Source of the DNA: Pseudoscleropodium purum
Lineage: Eukaryota > Streptophyta > Bryopsida > Hypnales > Brachytheciaceae
Assembly: GCA_963969395.1 (NCBI GenBank)
Contig: OZ017797.1
Span: 4,526,001-4,590,000, forward strand
DNA length: 64,000 bases
Reading direction: 5' to 3'
The notes beneath the pieces are model-generated. The model saw only the letters and a list, made by a program, of their open reading frames with translations, was not told the origin of the DNA and did not search any database. Below are positions 1 through 10,755 of this stretch, in pieces (position 1 is the first letter of the stretch; the number at the start of each line of letters is the position of its first letter). The translations under genes were made by a program, and so were the position numbers.

Positions 1-859
1 TGACATCCTGGAGGCCAAATTCACTCGAGACACATCGAACAGAAGGATGCAGAGTTTAGCCTTCGCATAACATAACTAATGAGGCGGAGGTCCCTTTTGC
101 ATTCTTGAAAAGGGGACCCCTTCAGTGAGCAAAATTGCCTTCTCTGGTTCCTCAATCCTTGAATTAACCGATATAAGTCCCTCTCAAGTTTGTAGCAAAG
201 CATAATACTATCCCAGTATCGGAAGGACCATTGCTTGGTTTTAACATGTTATGCGAACCACACAGGATTTGCCCAAACACTCGGTGGCACGAAAACTTCA
301 TCCGAAATTCCCTTTTACCTGTAGTTAGTTCCTGAGGTGTACATTGTTCTGTCTATTCCTAGCCTACTCGTTTTTTCCTGGTAGATTCAAGTCAATGGAA
401 AGACAGCGCATGCCGAGAAAATCGAAGCCACTAGCCGGTTCTTCGGTGCTTCTAACTTAGCGTGATTCAGAGTCAGGACCCTTCACGAACTCAAATTATC
501 ATTTTAAAGTCACCGAGGTCTTCCCCGCCTGCTTGCCACAAGATTCCGCTACAGTAGTGCTGATGACCAGACCAGACCAGACCAGACCAGAGAGTGAGCG
601 CTAAGTTACCAGGGATACTCAATCTGAATTCAGAAGTTTTCGGAGTAGAACTGACCGTGCGGATAGTGTCTGTTGCCCTTGGGGTAAAGCACTCTTGGCT
701 TGGTGCTCTTCATATCAGTCAGTAGTCTGCATGGCCCATTGCCTTTCCTTCATACACCCTATGCCGAGCCCCCACCTGTCCACTTAACTCCTGATGCATG
801 CAGTGAATAGTTCACACCATCTACCTTACTGTACCTTAGTAGAGCCAATGCAGTGACAA
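1..859. other. intergenic flank, no gene recognised
   Basis: Moderate-GC sequence without a convincing coding region; the only open frames are about 60 codons and show no family motif. It holds one short pentanucleotide array (listed separately). It ends at the TA dinucleotide that bounds the foldback element. Confidence 0.5.
565..590. repeat. (GACCA)5 microsatellite
   Basis: Five perfect tandem copies of the pentamer gacca are visible. It is a simple repeat with no coding context. Confidence 0.9.
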
Positions 860-2575
860 TACAGTGGGGTAGCAATCAAAATGTCGTTTTTGAATTCGCA
901 GTGAGAAAATTTTTAGTATTGCCAACTTTGAAAGCCTCTTGAGAGCTCAAAAATTAATATTTTACCATGAAATTTTTTCCACAGCATCATCTTTATGTTA
1001 ATAAGACGTGTACCAAATATCAAGGCCAAAAAATTCACCGAAAATAAGTTATTCAAAATCTACCAACATGGGTAGCTGTGGAAAAATTTTCACTGCTGCC
1101 AACTTTGTTTTGCCTTGAAATTATTGGAACAAAAACCTCTTTACGTTAATAACATATGACATAAGTTTCAAGGCCAAAAGATTAATACAAAAATAAATAT
1201 TAACAATCTACCAACATGTGTCGTCATGAGAAACCATTTCACTATTTTCAACTTTGACACCCTCCTAAGGGCTGCAATTTTACTTATTTACCATGAAATA
1301 TTTGGCACAAGATTCCCTATATACTAATAATATGTGTGCCAAATTTGAAGGTCAAAAGATTTATCCAAAAAAAATATCTACAATCTACCAATATGTGTAG
1401 TTGTGGGAAACAATGGAGGAAACCATTTTATTGCTACTAACTTTGACACCCTCCCAAGGGCTGAAAAATTGTCTATTTACCATGAAATTTTTTGCACAAG
1501 ATGTTCTTCATGTTAATAAAATGCACACCAAATTTCAAGGTCAAAAAATTTATACAAAAAAATATTTACAATCTACCAATGTGTGTAGTTGTGAAGAAAT
1601 TTCAAGAAGATGGAACCTATAAGTGCAAACCTTGTGGTGAAAATCATGCTAAAAAGTTTAGTGATAGAGATGTTTGTGCTATTATATGTATTTCAAAAAC
1701 TCATTGTTGTTCAACACTCTCTGAGGTTACTAATATATGTTCTACTGAAGTGTCTAGATGGACTATTCAAAGGGCCCTACATGAAAGTGGCATTTGCAAT
1801 CAATTTGTTTCTCACAACTACACACAATGATAAATTGTAAATATTTTTTTTCTATAAATTTTTTGACCTTCAAATTTGGCGCACATGTTATTAGCATATA
1901 GGAAATCTTGTGAGAAATATTTCATGGTAAATAAGTAAATTTGCAACCCTTGGGAGGGCGTCAAAGTTGAAAGTAGTGAAATGGTTTCTCACAACTACAC
2001 ATGTTGGTAGATTTTGAATATTTTTTTTGTATAAATTTTTTGGCTTTGACATTTGTCAAAAATGTTATTGATATAAAAATCACTTTGTGGAAAAAGTTTC
2101 ATAGTAAATAATCAATTTTTCAGCCCTTGGAAGGGTGTCAAAGTTGAAGTAGTGAAATGGTTTCTACAATTGTTTATCAAAACGACACATGTTGGTAGAT
2201 TGTTAATATTTATTTTTGTATTAATCTTTTGGCCTTGAAACTTATATCATATGTTATTAACATAAAGAGGTTTTTGTTCCAATAATTTCAAGGCAAAAAA
2301 AAATAATTCAATCTTTGGAAGGCTGTCAAAGTTGGCAACAGTGAAAATTTTTCCACAGCTACCCATGTTGGTAGATTTTGAATAACTTATTTTCGGTGAA
2401 TTTTTTGGCCTTGGAATTTGGTACACGTGTTATTAACATAAAGATGATGTTGTGGAAAAAATTTCATGGTAAAATATTAATTTTTGAGCTCTCAGCAGGC
2501 TTTCAAAGTTGGCAATACTAAAAAAATTTCTCACTGCGAATTCAAAAACGACATTTTGATTGCTACCCCACTGTA
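860..2575. mobile_element. Tc1/mariner-like foldback element with ~0.7 kb inverted arms
   Basis: The left end reads TACAGTGGGGTAGCAATC and the right end is its exact reverse complement. Base-by-base similarity continues inward for about 700 bp on each side (860-1600 against 2575-1830), so the segment can fold into one long hairpin. Within each arm a 150-190 bp unit containing taccaacatg or a variant recurs near 1061, 1209, 1386 and 1574. The ends fit a TA target duplication followed by CAGTG, as in Tc1/mariner elements. The central 230 bp outside the arms encodes a transposase-like fragment (separate entry). There is no full transposase, so the element would be non-autonomous. Long arms made of subrepeats are the hallmark of foldback elements. 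Confidence 0.85.
1588..1827 (+). pseudogene. Tc1/mariner transposase fragment (N-terminal HTH region)
   Basis: The plus-strand frame from the left arm through the unique centre reads FSDRDVCAIICISKTHCCST and, a little further on, SRWTIQRALHESGI. This resembles the second helix-turn-helix of Tc1/Tc3-type transposases, where an SxxTVxRxLxEAG pattern is typical. Family members run to about 340 residues with a DDE/D catalytic domain; here only about 75 residues remain and nothing catalytic follows, because the right inverted arm starts at once. It is best read as the residue of an autonomous parent, kept at the hairpin centre. The product is unlikely to work alone. Confidence 0.65.
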
Positions 2576-3449
2576 CATGCTACTGAATGTCATGTTTCTT
2601 TGCAATAAAATGTTTCCTTCCTTTTGCACCAAAATTAAAGAAAAGAAAAGAATTCCGAATACGCACGCAGTTTCACAGAGTACATTGATAGACTATTTGA
2701 TGAACGATTGCAGACACTGACTGCTGAACGAAGATTGAATGGCAATTAGCTCATCCTGACGTGGTGACAGGCTTGCTCGTCAAGGACTGTGATCGATGCG
2801 TGACGAATTTGACACTGCCAGCGTAGTGTTTCTAACTCCAATTGCAAGAGCATGGTCCCCAACTGCTCACCAACCAGCCCCTCCAAATTAATATTTTAAA
2901 AAGGTGGCGGACAGTCCCAATTTGACAATTTGTGACTTGCATTAAAGTAGTAGGTCCATAAACCAACTATTGAAGCGCTGGAATTGATTTTTGGGGAGGT
3001 GAAACTTCTTGAAATATTTTTCAGTAAATTTTCCTTGAAAGACAAGTGGAATTGAAATCTAACCCAAGTTGTTTCATATTTGGGGGAGCTTTGTGGAATT
3101 AGTTACAAATTTTTGAAGTTGGAAAAAAGTGGTCATATGTGGTCATCAAAATGGCCACCTTCTAAAATGTACATAGCTGGTACATTGAAGAAAGAAAAAT
3201 GTACCTCTAAGTCATATTTGCTTGTAATGTGTGGTTAGAGTTTGAGCCTCCTACCTTATGTGCATTAGGAGTTTCGCAAAAAAATGTGTGATTGTTGAAA
3301 CTATCCGTTGATATAAATATTGAGAAATTTTGCATACAAAGTGTCGTGTAAATAAAGATCGTAGCATACAATAAATTGAGTGCAATAATTATCATCAAAT
3401 ATGCAATCAAAAACTAAACAAGAATGCATAACAAACACACCCTCAAATG
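2576..3449 (-). repeat. putative 3' LTR region of the retroelement
   Basis: On the minus strand this follows directly after a purine-only tract (3450-3463) that looks like a polypurine primer. It is non-coding and AT-rich, as expected for a long terminal repeat. I could not find a matching second copy on the right side, so the LTR assignment rests on position only, and its left limit is unknown because the foldback element abuts it. Confidence 0.35.
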
Positions 3450-3463
3450 CCCCTCCTCCCCCC
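3450..3463 (-). other. polypurine tract of the retroelement
   Basis: Read on the minus strand, this is GGGGGGAGGAGGGG. It lies about 320 nt beyond the stop that ends the PHD-finger segment, which is where plus-strand DNA synthesis would be primed in an LTR retrotransposon. Confidence 0.5.
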
Positions 3464-3832
3464 GTAGCAAATAAGGAGCCCTTCCAATCAACTAGGAGCA
3501 AACACACAAGCAGTCGGGGATGACCTTTGGTGTTATTGTTACAACAACTGTACATATTTAGGTCAATATATTGGTACATAAAGAGGCCAATCAAGTTGAT
3601 GAAGAAGTGATTAAATGATTGTAGGTTGGGTGCAATGTGAGCCCTATCTTGAATCACCTTCAACAATTTTTGGGAGTCAAATCTTATAGTCAACCTCATC
3701 ATAACTTAATATTGTGAATCTATAATTTGTATCCATTACTTAAATGGTAGCATCATCACCAAATAGAAAAGGCCAACTCTAGAGAAGTCCTCAATTCATG
3801 TCAAAAGATGTAACATAAGTAGAAGACCATCT

Positions 3833-3967
3833 ACAACAAGGACAAATCCAATCTCCAAAAGGAAGAGTTGAAAGAGGTGGTGTCAAGCATGCCATATGCC
3901 ATCCACGTTGGCATTGATCACACAATTATATGGTAGCTACCCCTTTCTTCTTACAACATACATAACA
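3833..3967 (-). pseudogene. PHD finger at the C-terminus of the retroelement polyprotein
   Basis: The minus-strand frame continues from the integrase tail and gives CYVC, then a gap with one in-frame stop, [14 protein letters not shown], and GDWICPCC. The eight ligands fit the C4-H-C3 order and spacing of a PHD finger (CxxC, CxxC, HxxC, CxxC), with the conserved Trp just before the last pair. PHD fingers read histone H3 tails. In a retroelement such a module could guide integration to particular chromatin, by analogy with the chromodomain at the end of chromovirus integrases. That role is inferred; this copy is broken by a stop. Confidence 0.72.
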
Positions 3968-4063
3968 TAGAAGGCCATCTGGCACAACAGTTAGTTCTGG
4001 ATGCACAAAACTCTCAATAGAAAGATAACATGGAGTACAATTTTTGGAGTGCTCTTGACACTT

Positions 4064-5060
4064 CTATCCATCCTTGCCTTCAAGTAACAAAATACCACTA
4101 GGCAATACATCTTTCTCATGAAGAATAGTACGCCCTACTTTCACATCAAGGATTGTAGGCGCTTCACATTGGAGATATACGTAATCTCCTAGAGAAAATC
4201 TTGTCAAGTGAGGCTGATAAGCTCTACTACCAATGCAAGCATACCATAAGGTATCACAATGTTGAACAATGAATAAGTTCTCCATGGCCATGGGCATGAT
4301 TTGTTTCAAAAATTCCGCTTGATAATGTAGACATTGAGCCCACATATTAAGGTCATCCAAGTCTACAACTGAAGGTAACTTTTCTCGCAATGAGCTAGGT
4401 AGAATTGGCTCCCGTCCGTACAACAACTAGTAAGGGTTATAAGACGCCAATGATGCGTGTTTGTTGAAACGATAGCCATAGCAATCTATGGCAACATCAA
4501 GTTCTAATCATGATGATTGCCACAAAGCAATCCGTATTTCCGTAAACCATGCTTAACTTTTTGGACAACTTGTTTAGCCAAACCATTCGCCTCAAGGTGA
4601 TCTCTAGAAATAGTACAATGATCTATCAAGGCTTCAATATACAATTCTTCAAATGAACCAAGGAATTCTTGCCCTTGATCCATCAACACCTCAATAGGTG
4701 CCCCAAAATATGCCAAAACACGATCAAGAAAATCCATATCTGCCAACTCTGAAGAATTTTGTGGTAGAGCTACAAATTCAATCCACCTGCTAAAATGCTC
4801 CACCATCACTAGTACATATCTAGTTCTATATGAGGTGATAACAAGTGGCCTGACAAAATCTAGAGACCAACAATAACCCAAACCCATGATGGGCAAAGGT
4901 TGTAGTTGAGGTGATAAAGTATTAAAACTCATCTAAATCAACCTCACACCGAGAGACATAAATGGCGACTTGTTGATGCATACAAATCCACCAATGTTGA
5001 CTACGTAACATAAAATGTGTCCTATACATATCAAAATGTCCAAGCTCTTTGTGTACTTGC
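4064..5060 (-). pseudogene. integrase (zinc-binding, DDE core and C-terminal tail)
   Basis: The N-terminal zinc-binding part is visible as ELGHFDMYRTHF and YVSRCEV, with the second cysteine of the CxxC lost. The core begins near 4932: WSLDF carries the first Asp, LMDQGQEFLGSFEEL the second, and DHLEANGLAKQ the catalytic Glu. The tail from 4426 reads MLYGREPILPSSLREKLPS followed by a GDYVYLQ stretch, typical of gypsy integrases after the core. A frameshift or deletion lies between 4504 and 4426. In a live element this enzyme inserts the cDNA. Confidence 0.85.
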
Positions 5061-5296
5061 TATACTAAAAAAGCCCAATGGTCTGGTCTTGGAACAATGC
5101 ACCTAGTTCCATCAGACTATAATCGAAATAACAAACTGTTCTCCCAACAAAATCTTGCTTCTTGATGACTAACTTTATCTTGCTCCAAGGTAAAAATTGG
5201 TGTAGAAAATTTCCTTTGTTGAAGCTTGTGTACAATTGCATGGTCTTCCTACACATCATTAACAACTTAGGCATTGTCAGATTCTTCATCTGACCC

Positions 5297-6911
5297 TTAT
5301 TCAAATAGCATAGATGCGGAACCTGACATCAAAGTGAGGTATACTACGACATACCATCCAGGAACTACCTCTCTATCACATTCCCCATGCCATGTAGTTC
5401 CGGTTAAGGCCTCTGCTGAAGAGCTTGGATTACAAGAGAATCCATCAACATCTAAAGTTATAATGTCTATTTGATGTACCACCTCAAAATCATATTTTTG
5501 AAACAACAACGCCCACCTAGCAAGCTTACTAGTAAGCTTATTTGATTCCATAAGCCACTTCAAAGGTTGGTGATCTATCACCAATGTAAATTGTTGACCA
5601 TGCAAATAAGGTCGAAAATAAGCAATGGCCTAAACTACAACTAATGCTTCTCCTTCATAAGATGAATAGTTGGACTCCGCATTTTTATTGCTCCTAGAGG
5701 CAAAGGCAATGACATACTCTTGTTTTACATCATCCTATTGTGTTAAGACTGCTCCCAATCCCATTGTACTCCAATCTGTATGCAATTGAAATGATCTAAT
5801 AACTTCTCACCATCAAAGTATAGAAGATGAACCCAACTTCTGCTTCAATGTCTCAAAAATTTGTTATTGCTTACGCCCTGAAGTCCATGGTTGGTCCTTT
5901 CCCATAAAAATTGTCAATGGCTTAACAATCAAGCTAAAGTTCTTAACAAATCGGAGATAGTAGTTTGCCAAACCAAAAAAAGTTCAAAGTCATGACACAT
6001 TGACAAGTGCTAGGATCTTTTACAGCGCATATATCTTTACTTGTTGCACTCTTAAGACCCCTTGATACAATCATATGGCCCAATTATGGTAACCAATCAT
6101 AGAAGAATCTATATTTACCATGATATAAGTGCAATTCCCACTGTTATAGCCATTCAAATACCACTTGCAAATGCCTTGCATGCTCTTGTGGGCTGATACT
6201 AAAGATAACAATATCATCAATGTAGCATCTAGAAAATAGTAGGCCAGTCAAAATTTGGTCTATCACCCTCTGAAACTTAGTTGATGCATTCTTGAGGTCA
6301 AATGGAAGAAACTTCTAGTGATAGAGTTGATCCTTGCCATCTTGATCAATTTCCCAAAATGCTCTCTTTATCCGATCTTCTATGAGCAATGGCAATTGGT
6401 AATAACCAAATTACAAGTCTAAAGTACTAAAAAATCGAGAAAAGTCCATTGCATCAAATATCTCCTCTGACATTGGCATTGGGTACCGATTTGACTTGGT
6501 TTTACAATTAATTGGGCAATAATCTCCACACATCCGTTTCTCCATCCAATTGCCAAATATATCCTTCTTGGAAGGCATAACTGTAGTATAAGCATATTTG
6601 CCATTCAAAAGCTCAATCAAACCTGCAACCAATAACTCCCAACAACAAATTTGGACACCATCTCTCTCTGAGACATTTAATCTATAAGGGTGTCAAAAGA
6701 TTGGATGATCATTTTTCAATTGAATGTGAATAACCTTGCCTTTATAGCCTTTAGGCTCCTCCAATTTAAAGGCAAAACAACTGCAATACGAGCAAATAAA
6801 AGCCCGTACTTTTTGTGCTTTGGCACTAGTAAGATTTGGCCTTAAATCCAATGACCAATCATCAAACTTAGTAGTTATCTTATCAACCAATGGGGCACCA
6901 CTGCATGCCAA
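5297..6911 (-). pseudogene. reverse transcriptase and RNase H
   Basis: The RT part holds KKDIFGNWMEKRMCGDYCPI and KSNRYPMPMSEEIFDAMDFS, the classic gypsy RT start. The catalytic motif is YIDD at 6222-6211, a variant of YVDD. RNase H and its connection give LVIDHQPLKWLMESNKLTSK and a FEVVHQ stretch near 5600-5400. Several stops lie in between. The segment upstream (6911-6693) includes SAKAQKVRAF and FKLEEPKGYKGK, the usual lead-in to RT. Together they would copy the element RNA into DNA. Confidence 0.88.
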
Positions 6912-7249
6912 AATAGCTTGTAATTCCTAATCTATAGAAGGTACAACTTCCATGCCCCCAACCTTCTGATTTGAAGTCAAATGAAAAGCTTTATTACTAC
7001 AATTTGTATGTAAAGTTGTGATGTCCATAGAAAAGAAAGGATCTTGCAAAAATACCCTTGAAAACATCTCTTGGGCATTTACTTTTCTAAAATCTTGAGC
7101 CAAAGCATCATAAACACTTTGAGCCCAAAGCTCTTCCATTGCTTACCGCTTCAAGTAAGAAAATGACTCAAACTCTTCAACCTTAGTGAATTTTGGCTCT
7201 ATTGCCCCTTGACTATTGCTTTTTGGCCCTAGAGTAAGGAAATAGTCAC

Positions 7250-8330
7250 CATGATGTTGTTGAATAGCAAGACATATGCCAATAATCTACATTAGAGTAT
7301 TGAGATCCATAGCCTGGTTTAAAAAAAAGCGTCTTTAACCTTCTATGAGATCATAAGCAATGGCGGTACTAGTCAAAAAGCACATGGCACGTTCTCGCTC
7401 ATTTGTAGTAGGTTCTTTATGAGTTTGAAAGATATCACTCCAAACCATATCACAACCACGTGTTCAAAATGAAATAGAGCCTGGGTATATTACAAATGTA
7501 GGGAAAGCAACTTGAGGTGCCCCTAGCTTGTTTACACAAACTAATGGAGACTCGTCATCTTTGAAAACATCAAAAGGAATACAATGGTCATCCAAAATAT
7601 CAACTACCTATAGGCCTTTTGATTCTTGAAAGGCATGTTGTGAACATATCAGATGTAGCTAAGTTGGTCCAAATCCATCATGGGCAATGAGCATAAGAAC
7701 CCAAAGTTATAGCATCCACAAAGGTTGGAGGGCCTAGAAATTGATAAATATAGTGCCCATCCTTGAGAAGCCTTGTCCTTGTGTCACCTAATGGCAACAC
7801 ATTTTCAAAAATATATCCTGGTGGAGTAGATAGGTGGATATACTACCATTGTGTAACTCGGAACAAGTCTACAAATAGACTAGATCAAGGATCATCAAGA
7901 CCTCTATTGACTCCTACACGTGAATGGCCTTGGCAAAACCAACCAACAATAAGTAAATCAATGTAGCCCAACCTCCTCATATCCTCATGGCTAATGAGAG
8001 TGACATCTTAAGGAAATTTGCCAAAACAACCATGAATAGCATAAGGAGGTAATTGCTTTAGATACAAAGCTAACAATTGTTGGATATAATGATGGGCTAT
8101 CCGATTAGGTGTAACCCCATTATCCACATGAATGTAGCACTTGACCTTAAGCCCAACCTCTAAAGTAGTTGCCAAACTAATACCAATGCTTGCAAATAGC
8201 TCTACGAAGATGATACCTTCTTCTAGTGAATGCCAATGAATTGGTTGGACAAAAAAAGTGAAGAAAAGACAAACGGTTCCTCTATAGGATCCAATGAAGC
8301 CACAATATCTTTACACAGTTCAGTCATGTT
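7250..8330 (-). pseudogene. cytosine-5 DNA methyltransferase-like domain of the retroelement
   Basis: One minus-strand frame from about 8240 reads FVELFASIGISLATTL (motif I, the AdoMet-binding FxGxG region, near 8208-8161), YIDLLIVGWFCQGHSR (motif IV; catalytic Cys codon 7935-7933, with the usual Pro of PCQ replaced by Phe), RGLDDP, and PPGYIFENV (motif VI, ENV at 7806-7798). After a frameshift near 7610 come NERERAM (like motif IX) near 7400 and NQAMDLNTLM (like motif X) near 7320. These are the hallmark motifs in the canonical order of C5 methyltransferases. Four in-frame stops lie between motif I and the frameshift. Known C5 enzymes transfer a methyl group from AdoMet to cytosine in DNA. 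The domain joins a gypsy pol without a gap that would suggest a separate gene. Confidence 0.75.
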
Positions 8331-8354
8331 ATAGATTTCCTATTTAAAACATTA

Positions 8355-10106
8355 TTAACCCTTAAAGGACTAAACTGCATTTTTTTGACAATATAGCAAT
8401 TTTGGGTAGCTCATTACAAATGAAATATTATTTTTCTTTAAAATTTTTATACAACATATGCCCGAGGAGTAGCTTTAAATACACAAAATTTATCATTTTT
8501 GCACTTGGCTGTATAAAATTACACTTATAAACCGTATGAGCAAAATGTAATTGATTACCAAAAGGGGAGAGGGACTTGTTGATTTTTGTTTCTTGGAACT
8601 ATAAGAAATTGTACAATGAAAAATTAATTTTTTCTTGTGCTATTGATTGTGTTTTTGCCAAAAAAAATTCCATTTCTATGGTATTGAACATAATTCTTCC
8701 TTTCACTTGAAAACATCACAATTGCAACAAGGCTTTCACATATGTTGAATATTGCTAATTATTTTGATAATAGGTGTTTTTTTTAAATACACACTACCAT
8801 AATTTTCATATACTCTACTTGTCCAAGCTCGAGTCTACTACAACTAGTATAAATTTTGTAATATTTATACCACTTGCATAAGTCATACTGAATGTAATCA
8901 CTTTTTTCAATACAGATGGAAATCATTCCACAATTGTTCATTGTCCAACTCCTCTATTTGCAATGCAATGTATTCTAGCAAATGAAGTTTTCTTAATGAT
9001 GGTATCGTAACGTCTTTCTCCATTACTTCTCCATGGATTTGTATATGGTTTTCTTTCAAGAGCCCGCTTCTTGATTTTGTAAGTTCGTTTGCCCATGAAA
9101 AATTAGCAGCTTCTTTTTCTACCCATCCGTGCTTCTCTCAGGAAGGTTCCCACAATGTTTCCATATAATTTGCATAATGTTCTTTCTTTGAACTTTTCCT
9201 TATGGCAACTCTTGTCTCCTGAATTGTTTGTACCATATTACTTTCATCTTAACACCCACTTCTGTTGACCAAACTCCAATACCTTCCCAAAATAAAGTGG
9301 CACAATAATTTTCATAACTTTTGACTACACGGTTAAAAAAAAATATTGTATAATATGTCATCTTCAATTCTAAATAGACAACCCCCAATTTTCTTTTTAA
9401 ATCACTTTTTTCAAAAATAAATATTTGAAATTGATTTTTCAGATTTATATATACGTGGAAAGCTTTGAATCATTCCATTTTGATTTATGAGATGAAAGTT
9501 ATGAGGTACTCTAGTTTGTAGACAGTTACAAATTTCTTGCTCTAAAATAAACTTTGGAATCCTTTGTTCAACTCAATTTTTAATATTTTTTGAAAAAAAT
9601 TAAAAGATATGATGTAGATTTTTTATTTCTACATTACAACCATTCGGATTTACATTTTTCAATTGCATAAATAAATTCTTAATAATTTAGTGTTTTGAAT
9701 CATTCTCTATTTCTTTCTACTTACTATTTTTTTTCTTTTATGTTGTACAATTCCAAATGATTTAAAAAATTTCAAGCATATATCCAACTTGCTTTGAAGA
9801 ACGATTTCAAAGAAGCACCATGATTTTGGACATTTTTTCATGCAAATATGATCTTGTGAAGTGCAACTACTCGATTTTTTGCAAAGTCAAAAAAAGGATT
9901 TCTGTCACTTCAAAAGCTAATATCTTGCAATCTATAAGGTGGAAAATTTTGAAAATTTTTTACATCTTTTCAAACTAGATTACTACAAGATTCTATAGTT
10001 ACATGCATCTAAAAAAGTATTTCTGCTAAAATTTGGTATTTGCACTAAAAATAGCAGATTTGGAGTGGTTTGGGTGAAAATATAGTCCAAAACATTTAGG
10101 GGTTAA
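8355..10106. mobile_element. TTAA-bounded inverted-repeat element (family A, expanded copy)
   Basis: The left end is TTAACCCTTAAAGGAC and the right end is the inverted form TTTAGGGGTTAAC. The outer parts match, in reverse orientation, the element at 29461-30355: about 8355-8500 matches its right end and about 9400-10106 its left part. The middle (about 8500-9390) has no counterpart there, so it is either an insertion here or a deletion there. No transposase is present. TTAA targets with CCCT-like termini recall piggyBac elements. Confidence 0.65.
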
Positions 10107-10514
10107 CTTACCTAAACTTAACCATCTCCCTTTGGAGATTGGGATGATTCTTTCTTTGATCCATAAAAAAGACTTTAGTCTAATCTACAAAAAAATCAGC
10201 AAGCTAGGAAGTTGCAACATTAGAAGCTCTTACTTTTTGTGGGAGCTAAAAGGCCGCAACATTGGTTAATAATTTTGTGTACCTTAGAGGGCATCTCCAC
10301 TCTCTCACTAAAAAATGGCCTTGCCAAAATGGTTTTTTGCAAAGTTCAACTCTCCTACCAGGTTCCACCAACAAAGTAGTTTTTTGCCTTCTCTCTCCAT
10401 ATTTCTTTGCACTCTCATTAGTAGGAGGTGCTTTAATTGTGAAATTCTTCAAAAAAAAAGGTTACAAAACTCTATCAGACATGCAAAATGTAAGCTTGGT
10501 GAAGAGATGTGCGA

Positions 10515-10755
10515 GCTCATCACCATGGCTGAGGGGAATTGACTCCTTCGCTTGTCCCTGAGGAAAAACATTGAATTTTTTAAAATTTTCCATGGAAATT
10601 TTGAATTCACATTTGCAATCAAAAGCCCCGAATTAGCTAGAAGAGGTGTAGACGATAAATTGACACAATACAAAATACATGATTTTTTTTACATGCACCC
10701 ATAGAAAGACTTTGGAGTAACGAGGGAGGAGGTCAATTCACCTTGACCCATAACA
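10515..10755. repeat. dispersed repeat also seen at 48780-48960 and 49430-49700
   Basis: The shared core reads attttgaattcacatttgc, then a degenerate stretch with agccccgaattagct and gaggtgtagacgataaatt. Related copies, one inverted, lie inside the large 48495-53900 element. The left edge has ggaattgactccttcgcttg, which resembles the terminal repeat of that element, so this may be a short deletion derivative of the same family. Confidence 0.45.

Larger units (their letters stand above)
3465..8340 (-). mobile_element. degenerate Ty3/gypsy-like retrotransposon with methyltransferase and PHD modules
   Basis: Minus-strand translation gives, in order, a cytosine-5 DNA methyltransferase-like domain (about 8225-7250), a linker (7139-6693), reverse transcriptase (6632-6100), RNase H (about 5640-5297), a zinc-binding and core integrase (about 5060-4504), a C-terminal integrase tail (4426-4064) and a PHD finger (3967-3833). 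All segments carry stops and frameshifts, so the element is dead. RT before RNase H before integrase is the Ty3/gypsy order. No gag or aspartic protease was recognised upstream of the methyltransferase; a TTAA-bounded element sits right there (8355), so the 5' part may be lost or displaced. A methyltransferase at the front and a PHD finger at the back is not the usual gypsy or chromovirus layout. Confidence 0.8.

Noticed and set aside
3301..3702. 133-codon minus-strand frame after the PHD finger as an extra retroelement gene
   Set aside because: It spans the polypurine tract and putative LTR start, shows no family motif and begins after the polyprotein stop.
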